64,000 bases of DNA from Nonomuraea solani. Lineage in GTDB: Bacteria; Actinomycetota; Actinomycetes; Streptosporangiales; Streptosporangiaceae. The notes beneath the pieces are model-generated. The model was not told the DNA's origin, did no database searches, and saw only the letters and a program-made list of their open reading frames with translations. Positions 38,188-48,614 of this stretch are shown here, piece after piece (position 1 is the stretch's first letter; every line of letters starts with the position of its first letter). The position numbers and the translations under genes are program-made. The stretch spans positions 372,001-436,000 of the forward strand of contig NZ_FNVT01000001.1 in assembly GCF_900108335.1 (NCBI RefSeq). The letters run 5' to 3'.

Positions 38188-38664
38188 GTGCCGATGTCGC
38201 CGTTCCTGGCGAGGCTGCGGGAGAAGGTCGGCTGCGATCTGCTGATGCTGCCGTCGGTGACCGGGTTCGTGTTCGACGACGCCGGGCGCCTGCTGCTGGC
38301 CCGGCACGACGACGTGAAACTCTGGGCGGCGCCCGGCGGCGGCGTCGATCCGGACGAGCGGCCCGAGGACGCCGTGGTCAGGGAGCTGCGGGAGGAGGTC
38401 GGCGTCACGGTCGAGGTGCGCGGCCTGATCGGCGTCTACGGCGGCCCCGAGTTCCAGACCGTCTACCCGAACGGGCACCGGGTCGGCTACGTGATCGCGG
38501 CCTTCGGCTGCGTGATCGCCTCGGGCGAGCCGGAGGCCGACGGCGTGGAGATCAACGAGGTTCGCTGGGTCCCGGAGGAGCGACTGTCCTCGTACGAGAC
38601 CACCGCGTGGACACCCGTCGTGGCGCCGAAGGCGTTCGCGTGGTGGCGTGAACACGCTCGATGA
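38188..38664 (+). CDS. Nudix hydrolase
   Basis: The 158-aa single-domain protein has a complete Nudix box: Gly in APGGGVDPDE, then AVVRELREEVGV with the REL-x-EE-x-G metal-binding core. It would hydrolyse a nucleoside diphosphate linked to another group; the substrate is not predictable. The GTG start is 1 bp after the preceding gene, and the stop overlaps the era ATG (ATGA). The gene is therefore part of the same operon. Confidence 0.9.
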   Translation: MPMSPFLARLREKVGCDLLMLPSVTGFVFDDAGRLLLARHDDVKLWAAPGGGVDPDERPEDAVVRELREEVGVTVEVRGLIGVYGGPEFQTVYPNGHRVGYVIAAFGCVIASGEPEADGVEINEVRWVPEERLSSYETTAWTPVVAPKAFAWWREHAR

Positions 38665-39590
38665 TGGGACAGAATGCACTAGTGACTTCGCCAGACAGCC
38701 ATCGCGCCGGATTCGCCTGCTTCGTGGGGAGGCCGAACGTCGGCAAGTCCACGTTGATGAACGCCCTGGTCGGCACGAAGGTGGCGATCACGTCGTCCAA
38801 GCCGCAGACCACCAGGCGCGTCATCAGGGGCATCGTGCACCGGCCCGAAGCCCAGCTCATCATCGTCGACACGCCCGGCCTGCACCGCCCGCGCACCCTG
38901 CTCGGCGAGCGGCTCGACAGCCTGGTGCTGTCCACGCTCACCGAGGTCGACGTGATCGGCTTCTGCCTGCCGGCCAACGAGCCGATCGGCAAGGGCGACC
39001 GGTTCATCGCCGACAAGCTCGCGGCCGTCAAGAAGACCCCGGTGATCGCCGTCGTCACCAAGTGCGACCTGGCGAGCAAGGAGCAGATCGCCGAGCAGTT
39101 GCTGGCGGTGTCGCAGATGGCGGAGTTCGCCGCGATCGTGCCGGTGTCGGCGTCGGCGGGGGAGCAGCTCGACGTGCTGGCGGACGTGCTGATCGAGCAC
39201 CTGCCGGAGTCGCCGCCGCTTTACGAGGACGGCCGGCTCACCGACGAGCCCGAGCAGGTGCTGGTCGGTGAGCTGATCAGGGAGGCGGCGCTGGAGGGCG
39301 TACGCGACGAGCTGCCGCACTCGATCGCCGTGGTCGTGGACGAGATGCTGCCCCGCGAGGGGCGCGACGACCTGCTCGACATCTACGCGCACATGTTCGT
39401 GGAGCGGCCCTCGCAGAAGGCCATCGTCATCGGGCACAAGGGGGAGCGGCTGCGCGACGTGGGCACCAAGGCCCGCAAGCAGATCGAGGCGCTGCTGGGC
39501 ACGCGGGTCTATCTCGACCTGCGGATCAGTGTGGCCAAGGACTGGCAGCGCGACCCCAAGCAGCTTCGCCGCCTGGGCTTCTACGACTGA
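38661..39590 (+). CDS. era: GTPase Era, 30S assembly factor
   Basis: A 309-aa protein with a Ras-like G domain (P-loop GRPNVGKST, DTPGLHRPR, TKCD) and a C-terminal KH domain (KAIVIGHKGERLRDVGTKAR). Era binds the 3' end of 16S rRNA in 30S maturation. The ATG at 38661 overlaps the Nudix gene; the GTG at 38682 (VTSPDSHRAGFACFVG) is closer to the usual family N-terminus and may be the true start. It completes the phoH-ybeY-corC-era cluster. Confidence 0.95.
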   Translation: MMGQNALVTSPDSHRAGFACFVGRPNVGKSTLMNALVGTKVAITSSKPQTTRRVIRGIVHRPEAQLIIVDTPGLHRPRTLLGERLDSLVLSTLTEVDVIGFCLPANEPIGKGDRFIADKLAAVKKTPVIAVVTKCDLASKEQIAEQLLAVSQMAEFAAIVPVSASAGEQLDVLADVLIEHLPESPPLYEDGRLTDEPEQVLVGELIREAALEGVRDELPHSIAVVVDEMLPREGRDDLLDIYAHMFVERPSQKAIVIGHKGERLRDVGTKARKQIEALLGTRVYLDLRISVAKDWQRDPKQLRRLGFYD

Positions 39591-39596
39591 TCCTTT

Positions 39597-40067
39597 TCAT
39601 GAGCGGCGGACGAGGGCGAGGATCGACAGGACGACGACGGTCAGTGCGCTGGCCAGCGCGCCGAACCAGCCGAACCTGAGCACCGGCTCGATCGACAGCA
39701 GGTCGCCCAGGTCGATGGAGAGCCGGTCGCGCAGGCCGCTGCCCTCGGTCAGGAACCGTACGAGCACCAGCATGGCGACGCCGCCGGGGACGATGGCCAG
39801 GGCGGCGACCCTCGGGCGGCTCAGCGCCCCGGCCAGGCCGCAGCCCAGCGCCACCAGGCCGGCGACCAGCGTGTAGACGCCGAACGGGTCGTCGACGCCG
39901 CGGACGTCGCTGGTCACGCCGCCTCCGATGATGCTGCTGGTCGCCTGGAGGCCGGCCCAGGGCAGGACCGCGCAGAACACCAGGAGGGCGCCGGCGATCG
40001 CCACGGCCAGCGCGTAGCCGCGGCGGGTTCTTGGTGGGGCGGGCGTGGGCTTGAGGTGGTCGGCCAC
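39597..40067 (-). CDS. Four-helix membrane protein, unknown function
   Basis: A 156-aa protein with about four hydrophobic segments: ALAVAIAGALLVFCAVLPWA, VYTLVAGLVALGCGLAGAL, RVAALAIVPGGVAMLVLVRF and a C-terminal one. One hydrophilic loop (GSGLRDRLSIDLGDLLSI) is outside or inside. The GTG at 40067 (VADHLKPTPAPPRT) is chosen; upstream in-frame residues look non-native. It is convergent with era, 6 bp apart. No family is recognised. Confidence 0.7.
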   Translation of the reverse strand: MADHLKPTPAPPRTRRGYALAVAIAGALLVFCAVLPWAGLQATSSIIGGGVTSDVRGVDDPFGVYTLVAGLVALGCGLAGALSRPRVAALAIVPGGVAMLVLVRFLTEGSGLRDRLSIDLGDLLSIEPVLRFGWFGALASALTVVVLSILALVRRS

Positions 40068-40220
40068 ACGATCACTGTAAGCCGGGCATGGCCCGTCCAC
40101 CACCGTACGCGACGGTGTCGTCACCATGACGGCCCATATTTCGCATTCCCGCCGTACTCCGGCCGGGGTCCCTACTGAAGGGAGGCGGGGTCGCCAGGTG
40201 CTTGCCGTGCTTTCTGGAGG

Positions 40221-40952
40221 TCACTGGGGTGTGGTGGTAGCGGTGTGTTCGCCCCATTCCAGGCGGGTGCGGAGCTGGACCGCGTCGGTGGCCAGGGCGG
40301 AGACGAGGGTGCCCGAGCCCGCCAGCGGGAGGACGGCGACGCCGTCGCCGAGGGCCGGTTCCTTGGCGCAGGTCGTCAGGAACGTGGTGCCGACGCAGCG
40401 CGCCGTGCCGTAGACGGCGGGGGAGGCGTCCAGGGCCGGGTCGCCGACGGTGAACTCCTGCCGGAGCAGCGGCAGCCCGTCGCGGGTCGCGTCGAAGCGC
40501 GCGTGGCAGCGCCCCGGCCGCTCCCCGTGGCGGCCGAAGACGATCTCCTCCCGCCAGAAGACGTTCGCGTCCGCCTCCAGCGCGAGCCGTACCAGGAGGC
40601 GGTGCGCGCAGCCGGCGGCGAGCACCGTGGGCTCCGGCGCGAACCGCAGCGTCGCGCCCGCCCCCACCCGTGCGGTGACCAGCAGCTCCGACTCGCCGTC
40701 TCCGGGCAGGACCAGCGTGGCCGCGACCGAGCCCAGCTCCAGGGTGGTGCGCGGGGCGACGTACAGGTCCAGCGCCAGCCGGTCGCCCCCGAGCGGCCCG
40801 GCGGCGGTCGAAATGAGATGGACACTGTACGGGCCCGTCTGGCGCAGCGTCAGCGGTGGCGCCGAGGCCAGGCGGCGCACGATGGTCCGGCCGTCGTCCG
40901 CCAGCGCGGTCGCCACCGCGGCAGAGGCCCGCATGGCCATGAGGTGGGCCAC
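40221..40952 (-). CDS. ureD: Urease accessory protein UreD
   Basis: The 243-aa chaperone binds apo-urease with UreF and UreG to deliver nickel. Family landmarks are seen: TAAGPLGGDRLALDLYV near the start, then LRFAPEPTVLAAGCAH and WREEIVFGRHGE. It is last in the urease operon. The GTG start shares one base with the ureG stop, so translation is coupled. Confidence 0.92.
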   Translation of the reverse strand: MAHLMAMRASAAVATALADDGRTIVRRLASAPPLTLRQTGPYSVHLISTAAGPLGGDRLALDLYVAPRTTLELGSVAATLVLPGDGESELLVTARVGAGATLRFAPEPTVLAAGCAHRLLVRLALEADANVFWREEIVFGRHGERPGRCHARFDATRDGLPLLRQEFTVGDPALDASPAVYGTARCVGTTFLTTCAKEPALGDGVAVLPLAGSGTLVSALATDAVQLRTRLEWGEHTATTTPQ

Positions 40953-41626
40953 TAGACGGGGGAGGACGCGTGGGCGTGCGACCAGGCCCGCACTTGTTCG
41001 GAGACCCAGCCGGCGACGGTGGCCGCGGCCGGTTCCTGCCGGATCGAGGTGAACAGCACCGGCCGCTCACCTCGTACGGCCGCCGCGTCGCGCGCCATCA
41101 CGCCCAGGTCGGCGCCCACCATCGGTGCCAGGTCCGTCTTGTTGATCACCAGCAGGTCCGCGGAAGTGACGCCGGGCCCGCCCTTGCGCGGCACCTTGTC
41201 GCCGCCCGACACGTCCAGCACGAAGATCTGCCGGTCGGCCAGCCCCCGGCTGAACGTGGCCGTCAGGTTGTCGCCGCCGCTCTCCACGATCACCAGGTCG
41301 AGCGGGCCGAACCGGTGCTCCAGCGTTTCCACGGCGTCCAGGTTGGCGGCGATGTCGTCGCGGATGGCCGTGTGCGGGCAGCAGCCGGTCTCGACGGCCA
41401 GGATGCGCTCCTGGTCGAGTACGCCCGCCCGGCGCAGGAAGTCGGCGTCCTCGGTGGTGTAGATGTCGTTCGTCACCACGCCCAGGGACAGAGACGGGCC
41501 CAGCGTCCGGCACAGGGCGGCGACCAGGGCGGTCTTGCCGCTGCCCACGGGACCGCCCACCCCGAGGCGCAGCGCGCGGCCGCGGCCGTCGGGGGCGTGG
41601 TGATGGTCGTCGTGATTGGCTCCCAT
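40952..41626 (-). CDS. ureG: Urease accessory GTPase UreG
   Basis: The 224-aa SIMIBI GTPase drives nickel insertion into urease. P-loop GPVGSGKT is at 25-32; the metal-binding CPH motif is in [24 protein letters not shown] and NKTDLAP follow. The N-terminus carries a His cluster (NHDDHHH, 4-10) that could hold nickel. That may matter because no ureE nickel chaperone is present in this operon. Confidence 0.96.
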   Translation of the reverse strand: MGANHDDHHHAPDGRGRALRLGVGGPVGSGKTALVAALCRTLGPSLSLGVVTNDIYTTEDADFLRRAGVLDQERILAVETGCCPHTAIRDDIAANLDAVETLEHRFGPLDLVIVESGGDNLTATFSRGLADRQIFVLDVSGGDKVPRKGGPGVTSADLLVINKTDLAPMVGADLGVMARDAAAVRGERPVLFTSIRQEPAAATVAGWVSEQVRAWSHAHASSPV

Positions 41627-41642
41627 GTTCTGAAGGTCCTTC

Positions 41643-42305
41643 CTAAGAGACGAACAGCCTGACCTCGGCCTGAGCGTGCTGCTCGGCCAGCAGGTCGAGG
41701 GCGGGTGCGGAGTAGGCGGGCAGTGTTTCCCACCGAAGCGGGGCGGCCGCGAGGCAGGCTTCCGCGGCGACGGCGGTGAGGTCGGGGGTCAGGCGGGCCA
41801 GCAGGGCGTGCACCGCGACCGGGTCCAGGCCGAGCAGCCGGACCGCCGCCGTGGCCGGGCCGCTGACCGCGTGGTACGCCGCCGCCAGCGCGGCCTCCTC
41901 CGGAGTGGCCCCGGCCGCGTGGGCGGCCGCCCCGAGCACGATCGGATGATGGGGGTTGGGTATGGCCCGCGCCAGTTCGTCCAGCACGGCCGACGGCCAC
42001 ACCCGGCGGGCGACCCGGAGCAGCAGCCGCCCCTGCGTCCTGGAGGCGTCCCGCTGCGCGGGCGAGGCGGTCCTGGCGTCCACCTCCGCGTCGAGCGCCT
42101 CCCAGGGCGGGGACGGCGCGCAGGCGGCCGCCGTCAGGGCGGCCGTGACCGTGCCGGTCGTGCGCAGGCGGCCGTGCAGGAAGGCCGCCAGCGACGGCAC
42201 GTCGTGGACCGCCCCCGAGGCGATGGCGCGCTCCGTGCCGCCCGAGTGGGCGTGGCCGCCGGCCGGGAGGCGGGAGTCGGTGAGGAGGAGCAGCGACGGA
42301 TGCAT
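41643..42305 (-). CDS. ureF: Urease accessory protein UreF
   Basis: The 220-aa all-helical protein links UreD to UreG in the activation complex. The N-terminus [19 protein letters not shown] is diagnostic, and the following helices match ([20 protein letters not shown]). Its ATG shares a base with the ureC stop. The very long open frame extending upstream through ureC is antisense-free noise in another frame, not part of the protein. Confidence 0.93.
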   Translation of the reverse strand: MHPSLLLLTDSRLPAGGHAHSGGTERAIASGAVHDVPSLAAFLHGRLRTTGTVTAALTAAACAPSPPWEALDAEVDARTASPAQRDASRTQGRLLLRVARRVWPSAVLDELARAIPNPHHPIVLGAAAHAAGATPEEAALAAAYHAVSGPATAAVRLLGLDPVAVHALLARLTPDLTAVAAEACLAAAPLRWETLPAYSAPALDLLAEQHAQAEVRLFVS

Positions 42306-44014
42306 CAGAACAGGAAGTAGCGCTGCGTCATCGGCAGGCTGGTGGCGGGGGCGGGTTCGATGAGGTCGCCATTGACGCGGACCTCGAAGGTGTCGGGGGC
42401 GACCTCGATCTCGGGCAGGGCGTCGTTGAGCGGCATCGAGGACTTCCCGCGCCGCCGTACGTCCTCGACCGGGGCCAGCCGGCGGCGTACGGCCAGCCGG
42501 TCGGCCAGGCCCGACTCCAGGGCGAGCGGCGAGACGAAGTGCAGCGAGGTGGCCGCCGCCGTGACCGGCGAGGCGCCGAACATGGGCCGCGGCAGCACCG
42601 GCTGCGGCGTCGGGATGGAGGCGTTGGCGTCGCCCATCTGGGCCCAGGCCACCATGCCGCCCTTGAGCACGAGGTCGGGCTTGACCCCGAAGAACGCCGG
42701 GTCCCACAGGACGAGGTCGGCGAGCTTGCCCGGTTCGACCGAGCCGACCTCGCCGTCGAGGCCATGGGCGACGGCCGGGCAGATCGTGTATTTCGCGATG
42801 TAGCGGCGGGCGCGCAGATTGTCGGCCGGGCCGTCGCCCAGCGAGCCGCGGCGGGCCTTCATGACGTGCGCCGTCTGCCATGTGCGGATGATCGTCTCGC
42901 CGATCCGCCCCATGGCCTGCGAGTCGGAGCCGATCATCGAGATCGCCCCGAGGTCGTGCAGCACGTCCTCGGCGGCCATGGTGGTCGGCCTGATGCGCGA
43001 CTCGGCGAAGGCCAGGTCCTCCGGGATCGACGGGTTGAGGTGGTGGCAGACCATCAGCATGTCGAGGTGCTCGTCGAGCGTGTTGACGGTGTGCGGCCTG
43101 GTCGGGTTGGTGGAGGACGGGAGCACGTTGGGGTAGGCGGCCACCCGGATGATGTCGGGCGCGTGCCCGCCTCCGGCCCCTTCGGTGTGGTACGCGTGGA
43201 TCATCCGGTCGCCGATCGCCTTGAGCGTCGACTCGACGAAGCCGGCCTCGTTCAGGGTGTCGGTGTGGATCGTGACCTGCACGCCGGAGGCGTCGGCCAC
43301 GCTCAGGCAGGCGTCGATGGCGGCCGGCGTCGTGCCCCAGTCTTCGTGCAGCTTGAAGCCGGAGGCCCCGGCCTTGAGCTGTTCGAGCAGGCCGTCGCTG
43401 CTCACGGTGTTGCCCTTGCCGAGCAGCGCGAAGTTCAGTGGGTAGGCGTCCAGTGACTCCAGCATCCGGCCGAGATACCAGGTCCCGGTGACGGTGGTGG
43501 CCTTGGTGCCCTCGACGGGCCCGGTGCCGCCGCCGACGATCGTGGTGACGCCGGAGCCGATGGCCTCGTCGAGGAGTTGCGGGCAGATCAGGTGGACGTG
43601 CGAGTCGACGGCCCCGGCGGTGAGGATCTTGCCGTTGCCCGCGAGCACCTCCGTGGACGGCCCGATGACCAGGTCGACGCCGTCCATGGTGTCGGGGTTG
43701 CCGGCCTTGCCGATGGCGTAGATGCGGCCGTCGCGGATGCCGACGTCGGCCTTGACGACGCCCCAGTGGTCGAGGATCACCGCGCCGGTGATGACCAGGT
43801 CGGGCGCGCCCTCCGCCCGGGTGGTGCGCGCCTGTCCCATGGACTCGCGGATGACCTTGCCACCGCCGAAGACGGCCTCGTCGCCGGGCCCGGCGGGGCC
43901 CATGGACCGGTCTTCGGTGACCTCGATGAACAGGTCGGTGTCGGCCAGGCGGATGCGGTCGCCGGTGGTGGGGCCGTAGAGCGCCGCGTACCGGGCGCGT
44001 GAGATGTCAGCCAT
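42305..44014 (-). CDS. ureC: Urease subunit alpha
   Basis: The 569-aa catalytic subunit hydrolyses urea to ammonia and carbamate. All expected ligands are visible: H139 and H141 (HVH), the carbamylated Lys K221 in [10 protein letters not shown]250, H276, catalytic flap residues C323-H324 in MVCHHLNPS, and D364 in GSDSQAMGR. Full length. It overlaps ureB by 8 bp. Active enzyme needs two nickel ions supplied by UreD/F/G encoded downstream. Confidence 0.98.
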   Translation of the reverse strand: MADISRARYAALYGPTTGDRIRLADTDLFIEVTEDRSMGPAGPGDEAVFGGGKVIRESMGQARTTRAEGAPDLVITGAVILDHWGVVKADVGIRDGRIYAIGKAGNPDTMDGVDLVIGPSTEVLAGNGKILTAGAVDSHVHLICPQLLDEAIGSGVTTIVGGGTGPVEGTKATTVTGTWYLGRMLESLDAYPLNFALLGKGNTVSSDGLLEQLKAGASGFKLHEDWGTTPAAIDACLSVADASGVQVTIHTDTLNEAGFVESTLKAIGDRMIHAYHTEGAGGGHAPDIIRVAAYPNVLPSSTNPTRPHTVNTLDEHLDMLMVCHHLNPSIPEDLAFAESRIRPTTMAAEDVLHDLGAISMIGSDSQAMGRIGETIIRTWQTAHVMKARRGSLGDGPADNLRARRYIAKYTICPAVAHGLDGEVGSVEPGKLADLVLWDPAFFGVKPDLVLKGGMVAWAQMGDANASIPTPQPVLPRPMFGASPVTAAATSLHFVSPLALESGLADRLAVRRRLAPVEDVRRRGKSSMPLNDALPEIEVAPDTFEVRVNGDLIEPAPATSLPMTQRYFLF

Positions 44015-44318
44015 CGAGCGGCCCCGCCCACTCAGGCCGCAGGCCCGGCACCACCCGGTGGCCGGCCAGCGGCACCAGCGTCACGTCGCGCTCCACGCCT
44101 GGCTCGAACCTGACCGCCGTCCCGGCGGGCACGTCGAGGCGCATCCCCCAGGCCGCTTTCCTGTCGAACGAAAGGCCGGGGTTGGCGGCGGCGAAGTGGT
44201 AGTGCGAGCCCACCTGCACCGGCCGGTCGGCCGTGTTGACCACCCGCACCGTCACCCGCTCGCGCCCCGGGTTGAGCGCGATCGTCCCTTCCGGGTGCGT
44301 GTACTCGCCCGGGATCAC
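44007..44318 (-). CDS. ureB: Urease subunit beta
   Basis: A 103-aa small structural subunit ([37 protein letters not shown]). The GTG start makes a GTGA overlap with the ureA stop. The longer frame upstream belongs to antisense or leader sequence and is not part of the protein. Confidence 0.96.
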   Translation of the reverse strand: MIPGEYTHPEGTIALNPGRERVTVRVVNTADRPVQVGSHYHFAAANPGLSFDRKAAWGMRLDVPAGTAVRFEPGVERDVTLVPLAGHRVVPGLRPEWAGPLDG

Positions 44319-44617
44319 GGGATGGGCCTGTGGACGGTGACCAGCTTCGTGCCGTCGGGGAATGTGGCCTCGATCTGCACGCTGTCCAGCATCTCCGGTA
44401 CGCCCTCCATGACGTCGGCCCGCGCGAGCACCGACCGTCCCGCCTCCATCAGGTCGGCCACGCTGCGGCCGTCTCTGGCACCCTCCATGAGGAAGGAGGC
44501 GATGATGGCGGTAGCCTCGGGGTGGTTGAGCCGCAGGCCCCTGGCCCGCCGCTCGCGCGCGACCCCGGCCGCGACGTGGATGAGCAGCCGCTCCTGCTCG
44601 TGTGAGGTAAGCCGCAT
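44315..44617 (-). CDS. ureA: Urease subunit gamma
   Basis: A 100-aa protein, first gene of ureABCFGD. It starts [20 protein letters not shown] and contains [20 protein letters not shown] and [18 protein letters not shown], all typical. The upstream in-frame extension to 44722 lacks family similarity, so 44617 is the start. It is divergent from urtA across 188 bp. Confidence 0.96.
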   Translation of the reverse strand: MRLTSHEQERLLIHVAAGVARERRARGLRLNHPEATAIIASFLMEGARDGRSVADLMEAGRSVLARADVMEGVPEMLDSVQIEATFPDGTKLVTVHRPIP

Positions 44618-44805
44618 GGCCGGACCATAGGAACCGGCGGTTTCCACGCTGTTGCCGGGTGATGTCGTGTTGGTTTCGCGCCGCGCGGGTGAACATCGCG
44701 AGTTTCTGTGAACGCTTGGCAATCGCCAATTAACAAATGGGATCTTCCGGCGAAATGTCGCGGAGTCACCTTTCTCGCAGAACCGGTCTGCAGGAAGGAA
44801 CTCCT
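44618..44805. promoter_or_regulatory. Shared control region of urease and urea-transport operons
   Basis: The 188-bp divergent region contains GTGAAC twice, 19 bp apart (44689 and 44708), about two helical turns. A dyad TTGGC-AATC-GCCAA lies at 44716-44729 with an AT-rich stretch (TTAACAAAT) just after, which could be the urtA promoter. AGGAAGGA at 44792-44799 is the urtA ribosome binding site. Nitrogen control by GlnR is expected for such genes, but I do not see a convincing GlnR box. Confidence 0.45.
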
Positions 44806-46014
44806 GTGCGCATCTCCCGCCCGATAGTCTCCGCGCTGCTCCTCTCAGCCCTCGTGGCCTGCGGATCCAACGCCGAAACCGCCACTTCCGCCAAAGAGAT
44901 CAAGGTCGGTCTGCTCCATTCCCTGAGCGGCACGATGGCGATCAGCGAGGTCACCGTCCGCGACGCCGAACTGCTCGCGATCGAGGAGATCAACAAAGCC
45001 GGAGGTGTGCTCGGCAAGCAACTCGTCCCCGTCGTCGAGGACGGCGCCTCCGACTGGCCGACGTTCGCCGAGAAGGCCACGAAGCTCATCAGGCAGGACA
45101 AGGTCGCCACCGTCTTCGGCGGCTGGACGTCGGCCAGCAGGAAGGCGATGCTGCCGGTCTTCGAACGGTATAAAGCGCTGCTGTGGTATCCGGTGCAGTA
45201 CGAGGGCCTGGAGAGCTCGCCGTACATCTTCTACACCGGCGCCACCACCAACCAGCAGATCATCCCCGGCCTCGACTATCTCAAGGAACAGGGCAAGAAG
45301 AAGCTGTTCCTGGTCGGCAGCGACTACGTCTTCCCGCGCACCGCTAACAAGATCATCAAGGCGTACGCGGCCGCGAACGGCATGGAGATCCTCGGCGAGG
45401 AGTACACCCCGCTGGGCCACACCGAATACTCCACGCTGGTCAACAAGGTCATGGGCGCCAAACCGGACGCGGTCTTCAACACGCTCAACGGGGATTCGAA
45501 CGTCGCGTTCTTCAAGCAGCTCAAGAGCGCGGGCGCGACGGCGGAGAGCATGCCCGTGCTGTCGGTGAGCGTCGCCGAGGAGGAGGTCACCGGCATCGGC
45601 GTGGACAACATCGCCGGCCAGCCGGTCGCCTGGAACTACTACCAGACCACCGAGACCCCGGCCAACGACGCGTTCGTCAAGGCGTACAAGGCGAAATACG
45701 GTCAGAACAAGGTCACCAGCGACCCCATGGAGGCCGGCTACAACGCCGTCTACCTGTGGGCCGAGGCGGTCAAGAAGGCGGGTTCGACCGAGGTCGAGGC
45801 GGTCAAGAAGGCCGCGCCGGGCATCGCGCTCGAACGCCCCGAGGGCCTGGTCACCATCGACGGCGAGAACCAGCACATGTACAAGACCGCCCGCATCGGC
45901 ATCATCCAGCCGGACGGCCTGATCAAGCAGGTGTGGGACTCGGGCGAGCCCATCAAGCCCGACCCCTTCCTCAAGGGCTACCCGTGGGCCGGCGGCCTGG
46001 CGGCGGGACAGTGA
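44806..46014 (+). CDS. urtA: Urea ABC transporter substrate-binding lipoprotein
   Basis: The 402-aa binding protein of the UrtABCDE system has a lipoprotein signal ([14 protein letters not shown], lipid Cys at 19). The mature Peripla_BP fold contains [32 protein letters not shown] and [20 protein letters not shown], typical of UrtA. It captures urea outside the membrane. The GTG at 44806 follows a strong AGGAAGGA. It is first in the operon, divergent from urease. Confidence 0.95.
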   Translation: MRISRPIVSALLLSALVACGSNAETATSAKEIKVGLLHSLSGTMAISEVTVRDAELLAIEEINKAGGVLGKQLVPVVEDGASDWPTFAEKATKLIRQDKVATVFGGWTSASRKAMLPVFERYKALLWYPVQYEGLESSPYIFYTGATTNQQIIPGLDYLKEQGKKKLFLVGSDYVFPRTANKIIKAYAAANGMEILGEEYTPLGHTEYSTLVNKVMGAKPDAVFNTLNGDSNVAFFKQLKSAGATAESMPVLSVSVAEEEVTGIGVDNIAGQPVAWNYYQTTETPANDAFVKAYKAKYGQNKVTSDPMEAGYNAVYLWAEAVKKAGSTEVEAVKKAAPGIALERPEGLVTIDGENQHMYKTARIGIIQPDGLIKQVWDSGEPIKPDPFLKGYPWAGGLAAGQ

Positions 46015-46862
46015 TGACGGCCTTCGTCAACCAGCTTCCCATCGGGCTGTCCATCGGGGCGGTGCTGCTGCTCATCGCGCTCGGGCTGACGTTCACGTTC
46101 GGCCAGATGGGCGTGATCAACATGGCGCACGGCGAGTTCATCATGGCCGGGGCCTACACCGCGTTCCTGCTGGGCGACCTGGTGCTGGCGCTGCCGGTGG
46201 CGTTCCTGGTCGCCGGGGTCATGGGGCTGATCCTGGAGCGGGCCGCGATCAGGCACTTCTACGGCCGCCCGCTGGACACGCTGCTGCTCACCTGGGGCGT
46301 CAGCCTGGTGCTGCAGCAGCTCGCCCGCGACCTGTTCGGCGCGCCCAACGTGCAGGTGACCGCGCCGTCGTGGCTGGCGGGCGGCGTGGGCATCCTGCCG
46401 TACAACCGGCTGTTCATCATGGGGCTCGCGATCGCCGGCGTGGTCGCGGTGTGGGCGTACCTGACCAGGACCGGGCTGGGGCGCAGGACGCAGGCCGTCG
46501 TGCAGAACCGGCAACTGGCCGCGACCAGCGGGATCGACACCGGCCGGGTGGACATGCTGACGTTCTTCATCGGGTCGGGGCTGGCGGGCGTGGCCGGGGT
46601 GGCGCTGACGCTCATCGGTCCCGTCGGGCCGGCGCTCGGGACGTACTACATCGTGGACGCGTTCCTCGTCGTGGTCGCCGGCGGGCTCGGGCAACTGCGC
46701 GGAGCCGTGCTCGCGGCCATCGGGCTCGGGCTGCTCAACTCCTACGCCGAGTTCTGGTCGGACGCCTCGCTCGCGAAGGTGATCGTCTTCGCCGTCATCA
46801 TCGCGTTCCTGCAGATCCGGCCGCAGGGCATGTTCGTGCTGAGGTCGAGGGTGCTCACATGA
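46014..46862 (+). CDS. urtB: Urea ABC transporter permease UrtB
   Basis: A 282-aa branched-chain-type permease with about eight hydrophobic helices. The LivH-like motif GQMGVINMAHGEFIMAGAY is present, and WGVSLVLQQLARDLFGAPNV is characteristic of UrtB. The ATG overlaps the urtA stop (TGATG); GTG 46011 is an alternative. It overlaps urtC by 4 bp. Confidence 0.94.
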   Translation: MTAFVNQLPIGLSIGAVLLLIALGLTFTFGQMGVINMAHGEFIMAGAYTAFLLGDLVLALPVAFLVAGVMGLILERAAIRHFYGRPLDTLLLTWGVSLVLQQLARDLFGAPNVQVTAPSWLAGGVGILPYNRLFIMGLAIAGVVAVWAYLTRTGLGRRTQAVVQNRQLAATSGIDTGRVDMLTFFIGSGLAGVAGVALTLIGPVGPALGTYYIVDAFLVVVAGGLGQLRGAVLAAIGLGLLNSYAEFWSDASLAKVIVFAVIIAFLQIRPQGMFVLRSRVLT

Positions 46863-47881
46863 TCAAGAGACATCTGCCCTTCGCGGCCGTGGCCGTGGTC
46901 GCGCTGGTGGCCGCGCCGCTGCTGCTGGAGCCGTTCCGGCTGGGGCTGCTGGCCAAGTATCTCTGCTACGCGATCGTCGCCCTCGGGATCGGGCTGGCCT
47001 GGGGGAAAGGCGGCATGTTGACGCTCGGCCAGGGCGTGTTCTTCGGGCTCGGCGGCTACTCGATGGCGATGTACCTCAAGCTCACCGAGGCCGGCGACGG
47101 CGGGCTGCCCGACTTCATGGTGTGGAGCGGGGTCGAGAACCTGCCCGCCCTGTGGACGCCGTTCGCCAACCCGGTCTTCGCCCTCGGGATGGCGGTGCTC
47201 GGGCCCGTGCTGCTCGCGCTGGTCCTGGGCACGCTGGTGTTCCGGCAGCGGGTACGCGGCGCGTACTTCGCCATCCTCACCCAGGCCCTGGCCGCAGCCA
47301 TGGTCATCCTGCTGGTCGGCCAGCAGGGGCTGACCGGCGGCACCAACGGCATGACCAACTTCTTCGAGCTCTTCGGCCAGGACCTCGCCGACGACTCCAC
47401 CCAGCGGGGGCTCTACCTGGTCGTCGCGAGCGTGCTCGGCGTGCTCTACCTCGCCACCCGGCAACTGGTGAACAGCCGGTACGGCCGCCTGCTCGTCGCC
47501 GTCCGCGACGGCGAGGACCGGGTGCGCTTCCTCGGCTACGACCCGGCCCTGGTCAAGACCGTCACCTTCGCCGCCTCGGCGGGCATGGCCGGGCTGGCGG
47601 GCGCGCTGTTCGTCCCGGTCGTCGGCATCATCTCGCCCGCGCTGCTCGGCGTCGTGCCCTCGCTCGAACTCGTCGTCGCGGTGGCCGTCGGCGGGCGGCA
47701 CGCGCTGGCCGGGGCCGTGCTCGGCGCGGTCGTCATGGGCTACGCCAAGACCGCGTTCAGCGAGCAGTTCGCCGACGGCTGGCTCTACCTGCAGGGCGCG
47801 CTGTTCATCCTGGTCATGACACTGGCGCCCAAGGGGATCGCCGGTCTCACGGAGAGGCTGCGACGTGCTCGAACTACGTGA
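46859..47881 (+). CDS. urtC: Urea ABC transporter permease UrtC
   Basis: A 340-aa LivM-type permease. GKGGMLTLGQGVFFGLGGYS near residue 55 and RVRFLGYDPALVKTVTFAAS are typical, with about nine hydrophobic segments. The ATG overlaps the urtB stop (ATGA), and the 3' end overlaps urtD by 17 bp. Confidence 0.94.
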   Translation: MIKRHLPFAAVAVVALVAAPLLLEPFRLGLLAKYLCYAIVALGIGLAWGKGGMLTLGQGVFFGLGGYSMAMYLKLTEAGDGGLPDFMVWSGVENLPALWTPFANPVFALGMAVLGPVLLALVLGTLVFRQRVRGAYFAILTQALAAAMVILLVGQQGLTGGTNGMTNFFELFGQDLADDSTQRGLYLVVASVLGVLYLATRQLVNSRYGRLLVAVRDGEDRVRFLGYDPALVKTVTFAASAGMAGLAGALFVPVVGIISPALLGVVPSLELVVAVAVGGRHALAGAVLGAVVMGYAKTAFSEQFADGWLYLQGALFILVMTLAPKGIAGLTERLRRARTT

Positions 47882-48614
47882 CGTCCAGGTCGTGTTCGAC
47901 GGCTTCCGCGCGCTCGACGGCGTGGACCTGACCGTGCCCGACGGGGAGCTGCGCTTCCTCATCGGGCCCAACGGGGCCGGCAAGACCACGCTCATCGACG
48001 TGATCACCGGGCTCACCAGGCCGGCCGCCGGGACCGTGCGGTTCGGTGGCCAGGACCTGGTCGGCAGGAAGGAGCACCAGATCGTCCGGCTGGGCGTCGG
48101 CCGGACGTTCCAGACGTCGGTCGTGTTCGAGGAGCTCACCGTCCTGGAGAACCTCGACCTGGCGGCCAGCTTCAGGAAGCCGCTGTGGTCGCTGGCCCGG
48201 CGCCGCAAGGGCGTCTCTGAGGCCGTCGAGGAGGCCCTGACCAGGACCGGTCTCGAAGACCTCGCCGAACGTTCGGCCGGCGTTCTCTCGCACGGCCAGC
48301 GCCAGTGGCTCGAAATCGGGATGCTGCTCGCGCAGCGGCCCCGGCTGCTGCTCCTGGACGAGCCGGTGGCGGGCATGTCCAAGGACGAACGCGAGCGCAC
48401 CGGTGAGCTGCTCACCCAGATCGCCGACGACCACACGGTGATCGTGGTGGAGCACGACATGGAGTTCTTGCGGCGGCACGCCTCGAAGGTGAGCGTGCTG
48501 CACGAGGGCAAGGTGCTCGTGGAGGGGTCGGTGGAGCAGGTCAGCGCCGATCCTCGCGTACAGGAGGTCTATCTGGGGAGGAGGGCTGGCGATGCTGTCG
48601 GTAACCGGCCTTGA
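47865..48614 (+). CDS. urtD: Urea ABC transporter ATPase UrtD
   Basis: A 249-aa LivG-type ATPase: Walker A GPNGAGKT, VGRTFQTSVVFEELTV (Q-loop), signature LSHGQRQWLEIG, Walker B LLLLDEPVAGM, and H-loop VVEHDMEFL. The HGQ variant and FQTSVVFEEL are usual for UrtD. The gene overlaps both neighbours. Confidence 0.95.
   Translation: MLELRDVQVVFDGFRALDGVDLTVPDGELRFLIGPNGAGKTTLIDVITGLTRPAAGTVRFGGQDLVGRKEHQIVRLGVGRTFQTSVVFEELTVLENLDLAASFRKPLWSLARRRKGVSEAVEEALTRTGLEDLAERSAGVLSHGQRQWLEIGMLLAQRPRLLLLDEPVAGMSKDERERTGELLTQIADDHTVIVVEHDMEFLRRHASKVSVLHEGKVLVEGSVEQVSADPRVQEVYLGRRAGDAVGNRP

Noticed and set aside
44618..44805. GlnR or AmtR box in the urease/urt control region
   Set aside because: GTGAAC and TTTC fragments are present but spacing does not match the GTnAC-n6-GAAAC pattern well enough to name the regulator.
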